Positions 9,778 through 18,600 are shown, counted from the stretch's first letter. The stretch is DNA of 64,000 nucleotides from Sphingosinicella soli (GCF_014199685.1 NZ_JACHNZ010000001.1:62001-126000), one strand, 5' to 3'. Translations and numbers: made by a program. Notes: generated by a model from the sequence alone, not told the origin.

Positions 9778-10023
9778 TCAATCCTTGTAGACCGACCCGC
9801 GCGGGCCGATGTCGTCTATCCAGAGCGTAGCCTCCTCAATGCGGAAGATGATACGCCAATCCTGTACACGCAGCCGCTGCTCGGGGCGGCCTTTCAGCGG
9901 TGTCACGTTCGCCGCCAGTGACTCCGGATCGCGGGCGAGCTGATTGATCTTTTCGCGGATCAGTGAGCGTTTCCCGCAGCGCAACAACGCGCGCATCGCC
10001 GTCTTTGAAAACCGGACATCCAC
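9778..10023 (-). CDS. RelE/ParE-family toxin
   Basis: A small basic protein of the RelE/ParE/HigB fold, which typically cleaves ribosome-bound mRNA or poisons gyrase. Seen are VRFSKTAMRALLR at the start, IREKINQLARDP, then PLKGRPEQRLRVQDWRIIFRI, the central strand pattern of the family, and a short end (GPRGSVYKD). I prefer the GTG at 10021-10023 (81 residues), since family members start just before VRFSK. A TTG at 10048-10050 would add nine residues and place the operator palindrome inside the gene. It follows trpE closely and is partnered by the XRE gene four bases downstream. Confidence 0.85.
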   Translation of the reverse strand: MDVRFSKTAMRALLRCGKRSLIREKINQLARDPESLAANVTPLKGRPEQRLRVQDWRIIFRIEEATLWIDDIGPRGSVYKD

Positions 10024-10030
10024 ATCATCA

Positions 10031-10047
10031 TGTTCGCACTTTGCGAA
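10031..10047 (-). promoter_or_regulatory. Palindromic operator of the toxin-antitoxin pair
   Basis: On the minus strand GTTCGCAAAGTGCGAAC is a perfect inverted repeat (GTTCGCA / TGCGAAC, 3-base spacer). It lies between the trpE stop and the toxin start, where antitoxin or toxin-antitoxin complexes usually bind. It has no following T-run on the minus strand, so it is not a terminator for trpE. Confidence 0.65.
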
Positions 10048-10071
10048 CAAAAAATCAAGACCGATTTCGCT

Positions 10072-11580
10072 TTACTGCCCGTATCTCGGCTCTCCGGCAC
10101 GCGCGATGGCGTCGCGCGCTGCGGCGATGAGGGCGCCGGACTTCGCTTCGCATTCGCGCTGTTCGTAGGCGGGAATCGAGTCCGCCACAATGCCCGCTCC
10201 GGCCTGAATGTGCATGGTGCCGTCCTTCACCACGGCGGTCCGCAGCACGATGCAGCTGTCCATCGATCCGTCGGGCGAGAAGTAGCCGACGCCGCCCGCA
10301 TAGGCGCCGCGCTTTTCGCCCTCCAGTTCAGCGATGATCTGCATCGCGCGTACCTTGGGCGCGCCCGAGACCGTGCCGGCCGGGAAGCCCGCCATCAGCG
10401 CGTCGATGGCGTCCTTGTCCTTCGAAAGGTCACCGCGCACGTTGGAGACGATGTGCATCACGTGGCTGTAGAACTCCACCGTGTTGCGCTCCGTCACTGA
10501 AACGCTGCCTTCGGCGGCGACACGGCCGACGTCGTTGCGGCCGAGATCGAGCAGCATCAGGTGCTCGGCGAGTTCCTTGGGGTCGGCGAGCAGGCTTTCG
10601 CGGTTGGCGGCGTCCTCCACGGCGTTCGCACCGCGCGGCCGTGTGCCCGCGATCGGCCGCACCGTGACCTCGCCCTCGCGCACGCGCACAAGGATTTCGG
10701 GGCTGGAGCCGATCAGCGCGAAGCCCGGCAGGTCGAGCATGTAGAGGAAGGGCGAAGGATTGATGCGCCGCAGCGAGCGATAGAGGCTGAAGGGCGGCAG
10801 CGCGAAGGGCATCGAGAAGCGCTGGGCGAGCACGACCTGAAAGACGTCTCCCGCGACGATATACTCCTGCGCGCGCCGCACCATCTCGGCATAGCGCGCG
10901 GGGTCGGTGTGGTGCGTCATGTCGGCGGCGGCGGGCAGGGCGGGCGCGTGTTCGGCCTGCGGCAAGGCGCCTGCCAGCCGCGCCTCGGCGGTTTCGATGC
11001 GTTCGATCGCCGCCGCGCGGGCATCGCCTGCGCCAAGCGCGCCAGGAAACACCGGCGCGGCAATGAAAAGCTCGTCCCTCAGCCGGTCGAACGCGAGCAG
11101 CAGCGAGGGGCGCACGAACAGCATGTCGGGCAGGCCGAGCGGATCGCTCTCCGGCGTCGGCACCGGTTCGACGAGCCCGATCGTCTCATAGCCCATGTAG
11201 CCGACGAGGCACGCGAAGGCGGGCGGCAGGTCGGGCGGCAGGTCCATGCGGCATGCGGCGACGAGATTGCGGAGCGCATCGAGCGGTGCGGCATCGACAG
11301 GCGCGAAGAGGTCGGGATCGGTTGCGAAGCGGTCGTTGATTTCGGCCTGCCGTCCCCGCACGCGGAACACCAGATCGGGCGCGAAGCCGAGCAGCGAATA
11401 GCGCCCGCGCACGGTGCCGCCCTCGACCGATTCGAGCACGAACGCGCCCGATCCCGCCTTGCCGAGCTTCAGCATCGCGGAAACCGGCGTTTCGGTGTCC
11501 GAGATGCGCCGGGTCCAGACGAGTTGCGGCTTTCCGGCTTCGTAGTTCCGCTTGAACTCTGCGGCGTCCGGCTGGATCAT
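10072..11580 (-). CDS. trpE: Anthranilate synthase component I
   Basis: Makes anthranilate from chorismate with ammonia from TrpG. The C-terminal chorismate-binding domain is clear: GDVFQVVLAQRFS, IAGTRPRG, LLDLGRNDVGRVA, FPAGTVSGAPKVRAMQII and the end region GGVGYFSPDG. About 502 residues from the ATG at 11578-11580; an in-frame ATG at 11610 would overlap ppiD by 20 bases. The stop is followed within 50 bases by the toxin gene, so read-through from trpE into the toxin-antitoxin pair and on to trpGDC is expected unless those genes have separate promoters. Confidence 0.96.
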   Translation of the reverse strand: MIQPDAAEFKRNYEAGKPQLVWTRRISDTETPVSAMLKLGKAGSGAFVLESVEGGTVRGRYSLLGFAPDLVFRVRGRQAEINDRFATDPDLFAPVDAAPLDALRNLVAACRMDLPPDLPPAFACLVGYMGYETIGLVEPVPTPESDPLGLPDMLFVRPSLLLAFDRLRDELFIAAPVFPGALGAGDARAAAIERIETAEARLAGALPQAEHAPALPAAADMTHHTDPARYAEMVRRAQEYIVAGDVFQVVLAQRFSMPFALPPFSLYRSLRRINPSPFLYMLDLPGFALIGSSPEILVRVREGEVTVRPIAGTRPRGANAVEDAANRESLLADPKELAEHLMLLDLGRNDVGRVAAEGSVSVTERNTVEFYSHVMHIVSNVRGDLSKDKDAIDALMAGFPAGTVSGAPKVRAMQIIAELEGEKRGAYAGGVGYFSPDGSMDSCIVLRTAVVKDGTMHIQAGAGIVADSIPAYEQRECEAKSGALIAAARDAIARAGEPRYGQ

Positions 11581-11590
11581 CGCGGCCCGG

Positions 11591-13519
11591 TCACTCGGGC
11601 TGGTCGGCATTGCCCAGATAACGCTGCTTCAGCCGATCGAGCGCCTTCGGGTTCCGCTTCACGCCCACGTCGGCCATGATCGCGGCCACGAAATTCTGCG
11701 CATATTCGTTGGTTGCGGCTGTCTGCATCTGCGAGCGCATCTGGTCGAGGAAGGCGGGGGCCTCCGCCAGGTTGCCGGGCTTCACGTCGGCGACGTGAAC
11801 GACGAACCAGGCGGCGTTGCGCGGCTGCGCGAGCGCCCGCGCATCGCCCTTGGCGAGTGCGAAGCCAAGGCCGATCGGCGGCGGCACCGGCTCCTGGCGC
11901 GCGGCGATCTCGATGCGCCGCGCCGTGAAGCTTTGCACGGGGGGCAGCTTGTTCTCGGCAAGCAGCGCAGCGAGCGACTTGCCCTCCCTGATGCCTGCGA
12001 CGATCTTGTCGGCAACCACCTTCGCGGCGTCCATCTGGCGCTCGAAGGTGAGCGCGGCGGTCACTTGCGGCTTGATCTCGGCAAGCGGCACCGGGGTCGG
12101 CGGCACCACCTCTTCCACATCCATCAGCGCATGCAGCGTATCGGAAATATCCTCGACCGTCGGATCGTCGCTTTCTTCCGTCGCGAACGCGCGCTCGATG
12201 AGCGGGCGGACGCGCTGGTCGAGCTGAAGGCCGCTTTCTCCGAGCATCAGGCCTTCGCTCGTCACCGGCGGCACGCGCACGACGGCAAGGCCCAGATCCT
12301 TGGCAACTTCGGCGACGCTGGAGCCGTCGGCGAGCGCGTCGTCGGCTTTCTCGATGACGTCGGCGACGGCGTTCTGCGCGAGTTCGGCTTCCACGGCGGG
12401 CCGGATGCTGTCGGCTACCTCCGCGAGTGTCTGCGCGGGCTTGGCGACCACCGCATCGACCCGCACGACGTGCCAGCCGAATTCGCTCTGCACCGGGCTG
12501 GTGACTGTTCCCGATGCGGCCTTGAACACGGCGTCGGCCACGGTCGACGCAGTCTGGTCCGCAAGCGCGCTCTTCGAAATCGTGCCCAGGTCCATGTCGG
12601 TTTCACTGAAGCCGGCCACGTCCTTGGCGACGGCAGCGAAGTCCTCGCCGGCGGCCACGCGCCTGGCGATCGTGTCGGCCTGCGCCTTGTCCTGCACCAC
12701 CACCTGCCGCAGCGTGCGCGTTTCGCTTGCTGCGAACTGGACGGCGTTGCGCTTGTAATAGTCCGCGAGCGCGGCGTCGGTCACCATCACCGTCTTGGCG
12801 ATCTCGGCGCTGTCGATCAGCGCGTAGATGATGCGGCGGCGCTGGGGCACGGTGTAGTTCGCGATGTTCTTCTTGTAGAAGGCGTCGATATCGGCGTCGC
12901 TCAGGGTCGGGGCGGGGAACGACTGCGCCGGAATCGCGCCGATGCTCAGCGTCCGCTGTTCAAGCTGGAGCGCGGTGAAGGGCTCGGCGAGCTTGCGCGG
13001 CGTCATCGGAATCGAATCGACAAGCCCGAGCAGCTGGCGGCGAACGACGTCGCCGCCGATTTCGCGGCGCACCATGTCTTCGGTGAGGCCCTGCGAGGAA
13101 ATCGCCTGGCGGAACGTGTCTTCCGAGAAGCGCCCGTCGGGTCCGCGGAACGCTGCGATCGAGGCGATCTCCGCGTCGATCTGCCGCTTGCTTGGTCCAA
13201 GACCCAGCTTTTCACCCATCGATGTCAGCGCCTGCGAGCCGATCAGGCGTTCGAGCACGCCATCGAGCATACCCCCGCGCGTGGCCTGCGCCGCCGTGAT
13301 TCCGGGCTGTTCCTGGCGGATCGTGGCGAGCTGCCGATCGAACTGGCTGGAAACCTGAGTGTCGGAAATATCATCCTTTGCGACCGTGGCGACCGTGGTG
13401 GCCGCAGGGCCGCCGCCGAACGGGTCGCCGATACCGGTCACGACGAAGGCGACGAGCACGAGCCCGAGAAGGGCAAGGACGATCCAGGAGGAGAGGGCCT
13501 TGCGGATTAAACTGATCAT
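11591..13519 (-). CDS. ppiD: PpiD/SurA-type peptidyl-prolyl isomerase, membrane-anchored periplasmic chaperone
   Basis: A single N-terminal membrane anchor (residues about 10-30, SSWIVLALLGLVLVAFVVTG) is followed by a large periplasmic SurA-N-like and parvulin domain (around residues 260-360, including GEDFAAVAKDVAGFSETD) and a C-terminal chaperone-like region. Length of 642 is typical of PpiD. It helps fold proteins leaving the Sec translocon. It lies directly upstream of trpE and is the first gene of the minus-strand run; tpiA starts divergently 144 bases away. Confidence 0.92.
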   Translation of the reverse strand: MISLIRKALSSWIVLALLGLVLVAFVVTGIGDPFGGGPAATTVATVAKDDISDTQVSSQFDRQLATIRQEQPGITAAQATRGGMLDGVLERLIGSQALTSMGEKLGLGPSKRQIDAEIASIAAFRGPDGRFSEDTFRQAISSQGLTEDMVRREIGGDVVRRQLLGLVDSIPMTPRKLAEPFTALQLEQRTLSIGAIPAQSFPAPTLSDADIDAFYKKNIANYTVPQRRRIIYALIDSAEIAKTVMVTDAALADYYKRNAVQFAASETRTLRQVVVQDKAQADTIARRVAAGEDFAAVAKDVAGFSETDMDLGTISKSALADQTASTVADAVFKAASGTVTSPVQSEFGWHVVRVDAVVAKPAQTLAEVADSIRPAVEAELAQNAVADVIEKADDALADGSSVAEVAKDLGLAVVRVPPVTSEGLMLGESGLQLDQRVRPLIERAFATEESDDPTVEDISDTLHALMDVEEVVPPTPVPLAEIKPQVTAALTFERQMDAAKVVADKIVAGIREGKSLAALLAENKLPPVQSFTARRIEIAARQEPVPPPIGLGFALAKGDARALAQPRNAAWFVVHVADVKPGNLAEAPAFLDQMRSQMQTAATNEYAQNFVAAIMADVGVKRNPKALDRLKQRYLGNADQPE

Positions 13520-13663
13520 CGGGAGCCTTTGGTCTTTCGCGCGCGTTCAGCATTGAAAATCGCGCCCGGTTTATAGGTAGCTGCGACAGTCGCGGCAAGC
13601 GCGGCCTTGGCTTGTGCGTGCGGCGGTTGCTAAGGCGGTTCTCAAATGGACATGGAGAGTTTG

Positions 13664-14407
13664 ATGGACAAGCCGATGCTGGTGGCGGGCAACTGGAAGA
13701 TGAACGGGCTGCAGGCCGCGCTTGCCGAGGTGGAAGCGATCGCGCGCGCGGCAGACGGCGCGCCGTCCCGCGTCGAGGTTGCCGTCGCCCCGCCGTTCAC
13801 GCTTATCGCCCGCGCGAAGGATGCGGCGGCGGGTTCGCGGCTGCGGATCGGCGGGCAGGATTGTCATGCGAATCCTTCAGGCGCGCACACCGGCTGCATT
13901 TCCGCGACGATGCTCGCCGATCTCGGCTGCGACTTCGCGATCGTGGGCCACAGCGAGCGCCGCACCGACAACGGCGAGACCGATGCGATCGTGAAGGCGA
14001 AGGCGACGGCGGCGATCGGCGCGGGCCTGCGCGCGATCCTCTGCGTGGGCGAAACGGAAGCCGAGCGCGATGCCGGGCGTCATCTCGATGTCGTGGGCGC
14101 TCAGCTCGTCGGTTCGCTCCCCGATGCGGATCCGGCGAGCGTCGTCATCGCCTACGAGCCCGTGTGGGCGATCGGCACGGGCCGCACGCCGCGCGCAAGC
14201 GACGTCGACGAGATGCACAGCGCCATCCGCGCGCGCCTTGTCGCCCGCTACGGCGAGGAGGGCCGCGGCATCCTCATCCTCTACGGCGGCTCGGTGAAGC
14301 CTTCGAATGCGGCGGAACTGTTCGCGGTGCCCGAGGTCGGCGGCGCGCTCGTGGGGGGTGCGAGCCTCAAGGCTGCGGATTTCCTGCCGATCATCGCGGC
14401 GGCCTGA
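13664..14407 (+). CDS. tpiA: Triosephosphate isomerase
   Basis: Interconverts glyceraldehyde-3-phosphate and dihydroxyacetone phosphate. Active-site segments GNWKMNG (Lys), IVGHSERR (His), [11 protein letters not shown] (Glu) and LYGGSVKP are all present. I choose the ATG at 13664, which has GGAG at proper spacing; two ATGs lie in frame 12 and 18 bases upstream. About 247 residues. It shares a divergent promoter region with ppiD and provides the entry for dihydroxyacetone phosphate from the glpK/glpD route elsewhere in the window. Confidence 0.97.
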   Translation: MDKPMLVAGNWKMNGLQAALAEVEAIARAADGAPSRVEVAVAPPFTLIARAKDAAAGSRLRIGGQDCHANPSGAHTGCISATMLADLGCDFAIVGHSERRTDNGETDAIVKAKATAAIGAGLRAILCVGETEAERDAGRHLDVVGAQLVGSLPDADPASVVIAYEPVWAIGTGRTPRASDVDEMHSAIRARLVARYGEEGRGILILYGGSVKPSNAAELFAVPEVGGALVGGASLKAADFLPIIAAA

Positions 14408-14410
14408 GGC

Positions 14411-15463
14411 GTGCGCACCGCCGTCGCCGCGCTGCTGGCATCCACGCCGGTGGCGGCGCAGGTTCGACTTATCGTCCCGGAAACGCCCGCGCCGCGCTCC
14501 GGCACGTTCGAGGTGATCTTCCTCAACGAAGGCACGGTCGCCGCGACGCTCGAAGCCCCCGCCGCGATCACGGTCGCGGAGGGCGAGGCCGCGCTGGAAG
14601 GATCAGCCCCCGCGCAGATCGCGCCCGGCGGCTTCGCGCGCGTCCGCTACCGCCTCGGCGTGGCGGCGGCGGCGGCGCCCGCGCCGCAGGTGGCGGTCGC
14701 GGCCTCCACGGCCACCCCGCAGGAAGCCGAATCCGGCGGCCTCGGCCGTTTCGAAACCTACGAGCCGATGTACGCGCTCGTCGGCGCAAACCCGTCCGAT
14801 GCGAAACTTCAGCTCAGCTTCCGCTACCGCCTCTTCGGCCATCAACCCCGCGAACTCACCACCGGCGGCGGCAGCCGCGAATGGCGGGCGGGGGTCTATT
14901 TCGCCTACACGCAGCGCATGTTCTGGGATCTTTCGCAGGAATCGATCCCGATGTCCGACATCACCTTCAGCCCGGAGCTGTTCCTGCGCGCCGTCTCGCC
15001 GGGCTCGACCAGCGTGGGCGCACCGATGCTCGGCATCCAGGCCGGGCTGCGGCACCAGTCCAACGGCGAGGACGGCGCGGACTCGCGCAGCTTCAACACG
15101 GTCTATGTCGAGCCCTCCGTCGGTTTCGGCCTCGGCAACGGCTGGACGCTGACCGCCGCGCCGCGTCTGCTCGCCTACGTCGGCAGCAGGGAAGGCAACG
15201 AGCGGATCGCGCGCTATCGCGGCTACACCGGGCTGACGCTCAATCTCAAGCAGGCCGACGGCCTGGGCATCCGCACCTACGTGCAAGGCAATATCGAAGG
15301 CGGTCGGGGCAGCGCCGAGATCGACGTCAGCTATTCGCTGCGCCGCTGGACCAGCCTCAACCTCTATCTCTACAGCCAGCTCTACACGGGCTACGGCGAA
15401 TCCCTGATCGACTACGACGAACGCAACACCCGCCTGCGTTTCGGCATCGGCATCGTCCGCTAG
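14411..15463 (+). CDS. pldA: Outer-membrane phospholipase A
   Basis: Outer-membrane beta-barrel that hydrolyses phospholipids mislocated to the outer leaflet. The catalytic pattern GLRHQSNGE contains His215 and Ser217, the OMPLA pair, and the following SFNTVYVEP fits the conserved segment that carries the third catalytic residue. The barrel part (from about residue 125) shows alternating aromatic strands and ends in RFGIGIVR. An N-terminal signal peptide (MRTAVAALLASTPVAAQ) is followed by an Ala/Pro-rich part. The start is GTG at 14411, three bases after tpiA, so the two genes are probably co-transcribed. Confidence 0.85.
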   Translation: MRTAVAALLASTPVAAQVRLIVPETPAPRSGTFEVIFLNEGTVAATLEAPAAITVAEGEAALEGSAPAQIAPGGFARVRYRLGVAAAAAPAPQVAVAASTATPQEAESGGLGRFETYEPMYALVGANPSDAKLQLSFRYRLFGHQPRELTTGGGSREWRAGVYFAYTQRMFWDLSQESIPMSDITFSPELFLRAVSPGSTSVGAPMLGIQAGLRHQSNGEDGADSRSFNTVYVEPSVGFGLGNGWTLTAAPRLLAYVGSREGNERIARYRGYTGLTLNLKQADGLGIRTYVQGNIEGGRGSAEIDVSYSLRRWTSLNLYLYSQLYTGYGESLIDYDERNTRLRFGIGIVR

Positions 15464-15477
15464 GGATCTGAGCGCAT

Positions 15478-15506
15478 ATGGATGCTGAAACGAGTTCAGC
15501 ATGACG
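15478..15506 (-). repeat. REP-like hairpin, left copy flanking the GIY-YIG gene
   Basis: Minus-strand reading is CGTCA, then the 8-base stem ATGCTGAA, a 5-base loop, TTCAGCAT and CCAT. It is an inverted copy of the element at 15834-15862. The two differ at both sides of the stem so that pairing is kept. Confidence 0.75.
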
Positions 15507-15513
15507 TCATGGG

Positions 15514-15822
15514 TTACGGGAGTGGCGGAAAACCCAAGGTTTCGCCGAGGTCGCGCCATTCAGGGTTCGCGGCTTCGATAAGGTTGATCTTCCATGCCCG
15601 GTGCCAGCGCTTGAGCTGCTTTTCACGTTCGATCGCGGCGGCCATCTCCCCTGAATATTCCAGCCAGACCAACCGCTTCACCCCGTAACGCGATGTAAAT
15701 CCCGGGGCATCGCCAAGCCGATGCTCGCTAAGCCGTCGCTCGATATCCGACGTGACCCCGATGTAGAGCGTTCCCCGAGGCTGGTTGGCGAGAATGTACG
15801 TGCAGGGACTCAGCGGTGTCAC
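15514..15822 (-). CDS. Single-domain GIY-YIG nuclease family protein
   Basis: A 102-residue protein consisting only of a GIY-YIG fold: TYILANQPRGTLYIGVTSD (the GIY and YIG strands), the conserved Arg region RRLSEH, FTSRYGVKRLVWLEY and the catalytic Glu region AIEREKQLKRW. Stand-alone proteins of this type are common, mobile between genomes and of unproven function; some may cleave DNA ends. It lies on the minus strand between pldA and secG, both on plus, and is bracketed by inverted REP-like hairpins a few bases from each end, which suggests that it arrived as a unit. Confidence 0.88.
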   Translation of the reverse strand: MTPLSPCTYILANQPRGTLYIGVTSDIERRLSEHRLGDAPGFTSRYGVKRLVWLEYSGEMAAAIEREKQLKRWHRAWKINLIEAANPEWRDLGETLGFPPLP

Positions 15823-15833
15823 CCTTCCTTACT

Positions 15834-15862
15834 CGTCACCCTGAACTTGTTTCAGGGTCCAT
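15834..15862 (+). repeat. REP-like hairpin, right copy flanking the GIY-YIG gene
   Basis: CGTCA, the 8-base stem ACCCTGAA, loop CTTGT, TTCAGGGT, then CCAT. Related in layout to the copies at 15478-15506 and 49158-49185 (CGTCA, stem-loop, CCAT). Confidence 0.78.
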
Positions 15863-15907
15863 GCGCCGCTTCAAGCCGCTCCTCCGCCCGGAGCCGTGCC
15901 GCAACGC

Positions 15908-15936
15908 TTGAACTCCTGTCCCCGCGTCGTTATGTG
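15908..15936 (+). promoter_or_regulatory. Possible sigma-70 promoter of secG-pyrG
   Basis: TTGAAC and TATGTG are separated by 17 bases. The second box lies 36 bases before the secG start. The spacing is ideal and the boxes are moderate matches. Confidence 0.45.
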
Positions 15937-15971
15937 GCCAGCAGAAATTCGCCAGAAATGATCGGTTCCGC

Positions 15972-16367
15972 ATGTCCACCGCGCTGATGCACTTTGTCCT
16001 TGTTGTCCATTCGCTGATCGCGATCGCGCTCGTCGCGGTGATTCTGCTTCAGCGCAGCGAGGGCGGAGCGCTCGGTATCGGGGGCGGCCCGGGCGGGCTG
16101 CTCACGGCGCGGGGGGCGGGCAACCTGCTCACCCGGTCCACGGGCGTTCTGGCCGCGCTGTTCCTCAGCACCAGCATTCTGCTCGCCGTGCTGGCGAGCC
16201 TCGCGAAGGCGCCGACGTCGATCGATACGTCGCTCGTCCCCACAGAGGCGCCCGCGTCCGGCCTGCCTGCAACGCCGGTCGTTCCGGATGCCGCGCCCGC
16301 CGACGACTCGCTGCCCATGGCGCTGCCTCCGGCGCCCGCACGCGACGACATTCCGACCGCGCAATAA
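15972..16367 (+). CDS. secG: Protein translocase subunit SecG
   Basis: Small inner-membrane subunit of the SecYEG channel. Two hydrophobic helices ([19 protein letters not shown] and [21 protein letters not shown]) flank the conserved [12 protein letters not shown] segment. The Ala/Pro-rich tail of about 50 residues is typical of alphaproteobacterial SecG. It is followed by pyrG after 80 bases, a common pairing in the group. Confidence 0.93.
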   Translation: MSTALMHFVLVVHSLIAIALVAVILLQRSEGGALGIGGGPGGLLTARGAGNLLTRSTGVLAALFLSTSILLAVLASLAKAPTSIDTSLVPTEAPASGLPATPVVPDAAPADDSLPMALPPAPARDDIPTAQ

Positions 16368-16447
16368 AGTCATCCACGGAAAAAGTCCCGCCGCCGCCTC
16401 GAATCGGGTGGCGGTTCATCCCTTTGCTCGCCTATAGGTCTCCTCCC

Positions 16448-18079
16448 ATGGCGCGGTACATTTTCATCACCGGCGGCGTGGTTTCCTCGCTCGGAAAAGG
16501 TCTTATGGCAGCAAGCCTCGCGGCGCTGCTGCAGGCGCGCGGCTATACCGTGCGCATCCGCAAGTTCGATCCGTATCTGAACGTCGATCCGGGCACCATG
16601 TCGCCCTATCAGCACGGCGAGGTCTACGTCACCGACGACGGGGCGGAGACCGACCTTGATCTTGGCCACTACGAGCGCTTCACGGGCGTGCCGTCGCGCC
16701 AGTCCGACAACATCACCTCGGGCCGCATCTATCAGCAGATCATCGCCAAGGAGCGTCGCGGCGACTTCCTCGGCGCGACCGTGCAGGTCATCCCGCACGT
16801 CACCGATGCCATCAAGGCGTTTGCCCTCACCGATACGGACTGTCTCGATTTCGTGCTCTGCGAGATCGGCGGCACCGTCGGCGACATCGAATCGCTGCCG
16901 TTCATCGAGGCGATCCGCCAGCTCAGGAACGATATCGGCGCCGAAAACGCCTGCTTCGTCCATGTCACGCTGGTGCCGTTCATCGCCGCCGCCGGCGAGC
17001 TGAAGACCAAGCCGACGCAGCACAGCGTCCGCGAACTCACCAGCCTCGGCATCCAGCCGCAGGTGCTGGTCTGCCGCTGCGAACATCCGCTGCCGGAAAG
17101 CGAGCGCGCCAAGATCGCGCTGTTCTGCAATGTCCGCACGGAAGCCGTGATCCCGGCGCTCGACGCGAAAAGCATCTACGCGGTGCCCCTCCAGTACCAT
17201 GCCGAGGGGCTGGACCGCGAAGTGCTGCGCGCTTTCGGCATAGAGGCGAACACATCGCCGAACCTGTCGCGCTGGGACGATATCATGGACCGGCTGAACA
17301 ACCCCGAAGGTGAAGTCACCATCGGCGTCGTCGGCAAGTATGTGGGGCTGCAGGACGCGTACAAGTCGCTGCACGAGGCGCTCGTCCACGGCGGCATCGC
17401 CAACCGCGTCAAGGTCAACGTCAAGTGGCTGGATGCGGAGCTGTTCGAAGGGGAAGGGGCCGAGCCCCAGCTTCTCGAACCCATGCACGGCATCCTGGTG
17501 CCCGGCGGCTTCGGCGAGCGCGGCAGCGAGGGCAAGATTTCCAGCGTCGCTTTCGCGCGGGAGCGCGGCGTGCCGTTCTTCGGCATCTGCCTCGGCATGC
17601 AGATGGCCTGCATCGAAGGCGCGCGGAACGTCGCGGGCATCGCCAAGGCGTCCACCACCGAATTCGGGCCCACCGACGAACCCGTCGTCGGCCTCATCAG
17701 CGAATGGATGTCCGCCGAAGGCCTCCAGAAGCGCGAGGCGGGCGGTGATCTGGGCGGCACCATGCGCCTCGGCGCGTTTCCGGCGAAGCTCGGCGCGAAC
17801 AGTGTCGTGGGCAGCATTTACGAAGCCACCGACATTTCGGAACGCCACCGCCACCGTTACGAGGTGAACGTCCACTACAAGGATCCGCTCGAAAAGGGCG
17901 GCCTCGTCTTCTCGGGCATGTCACCGGACGGTGAACTTCCCGAAATTGTCGAACGACCCGACCACCCCTGGTTCATCGGTGTCCAGTTCCATCCCGAACT
18001 GAAGTCGAAGCCGTTCGATCCCCACCCCCTGTTCGCCAGCTTCATCGCCGCCGCGCTGAAACAGAGCCGCCTCGTCTAA
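16448..18079 (+). CDS. pyrG: CTP synthase
   Basis: Makes CTP from UTP, ATP and glutamine. The N-terminal synthetase domain begins [18 protein letters not shown] (P-loop). The C-terminal glutaminase has the nucleophile Cys381 in [10 protein letters not shown] and the HPE motif in [12 protein letters not shown]. 543 residues, the full family length. Start chosen at ATG 16448 because the family begins there; the frame is open a little further upstream. Confidence 0.98.
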   Translation: MARYIFITGGVVSSLGKGLMAASLAALLQARGYTVRIRKFDPYLNVDPGTMSPYQHGEVYVTDDGAETDLDLGHYERFTGVPSRQSDNITSGRIYQQIIAKERRGDFLGATVQVIPHVTDAIKAFALTDTDCLDFVLCEIGGTVGDIESLPFIEAIRQLRNDIGAENACFVHVTLVPFIAAAGELKTKPTQHSVRELTSLGIQPQVLVCRCEHPLPESERAKIALFCNVRTEAVIPALDAKSIYAVPLQYHAEGLDREVLRAFGIEANTSPNLSRWDDIMDRLNNPEGEVTIGVVGKYVGLQDAYKSLHEALVHGGIANRVKVNVKWLDAELFEGEGAEPQLLEPMHGILVPGGFGERGSEGKISSVAFARERGVPFFGICLGMQMACIEGARNVAGIAKASTTEFGPTDEPVVGLISEWMSAEGLQKREAGGDLGGTMRLGAFPAKLGANSVVGSIYEATDISERHRHRYEVNVHYKDPLEKGGLVFSGMSPDGELPEIVERPDHPWFIGVQFHPELKSKPFDPHPLFASFIAAALKQSRLV

Positions 18080-18085
18080 ACCCCT

Positions 18086-18108
18086 CCCTCGCCCCAACGG
18101 GGAGAGGG
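18086..18108. repeat. GC-rich hairpin after pyrG
   Basis: CCCTCGCCCC, a 3-base loop and GGGGAGAGGG form an almost perfect stem seven bases after the pyrG stop. There is no T-run, so it is more like a dispersed palindromic repeat or mRNA-stabilising hairpin than an intrinsic terminator. Confidence 0.45.
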
Positions 18109-18283
18109 CCGGGGAGAGGGGCAAACAAAAACCCCAAACGACCCCACTGGCAAAATAGGATTGCAGGAGTCATGCTCGGCAGCGGCACAGCGTGTCCGCC
18201 TGCTCTTTGAAATCGCGAAATTCAGTTTTGGCCTCCACTTCGCTTACTTGACGCGGATCGGCCGCGTCTTTTGAGCGACAGCC

Positions 18284-18319
18284 AAACGAAAAGCGCCCGA
18301 GCCTTTCGGCCCGGGCGCT
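18284..18319 (-). terminator. Intrinsic terminator on the minus strand without an obvious gene upstream
   Basis: On the minus strand AGCGCCCGGGCC, loop GAAA, GGCTCGGGCGCT is followed by TTTTCGTTT. The stem has 11 pairs and one mismatch. It points leftwards, while the genes on both sides (pyrG, proS) are on the plus strand, so it should end a minus-strand transcript starting between about 18330 and 18600. Confidence 0.65.
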
Positions 18320-18600
18320 CTCGTGACGAGTCATTTAACGTCCGCGAAGATCAGGCCCTCTGTTCCCCCATCGGGCCTTCTCCTGCTAGCGCGCCGTCGT
18401 TGTTCGCGTCGCGCTGCCTCCCCCAACCCTGGTGCCCTCCCACAGGCGTTACCGGATCAGATGCAGGAGTGTTACGGTGCCGATGCCCCTCCCGACAAGA
18501 TAGTGTCACGTCCGATGCACATTAATTTCGATAGGTGTGGATATGATGCAACAATATGCCTCAGGCCGGGTGCATGACGGGCGGATGAGGAATCCCTGAT
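18320..18600 (-). ncRNA. Possible small RNA ending at the 18284-18319 terminator
   Basis: The 565-base interval between pyrG and proS has no convincing protein gene. Its minus strand ends in a strong terminator and upstream contains local hairpins, for example AGGCCC / GGGCCT around 18350-18375. I could not match it to tmRNA, SRP RNA, RNase P RNA, 6S RNA or a known riboswitch. The 5' end is not defined; the limits given are only the interval in which it would lie. Confidence 0.3.

Noticed and set aside
18156-18337. Minus-strand frame of about 54 codons starting MTRHESARAERLG
   Set aside because: Its start lies within the terminator region and the terminator stem would be inside the gene; most likely chance.
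18380-18480. tmRNA tag-like codons (A-N-N-D-G-A-L-A) on the minus strand
   Set aside because: The tag does not end in LAA and a stop, and the tRNA-like parts of a one- or two-piece tmRNA were not found.
18271-18577. Two plus-strand frames of 84 codons between pyrG and proS
   Set aside because: Pro/Ser/Arg-rich, no ribosome site, they cross the minus-strand terminator; no family look.
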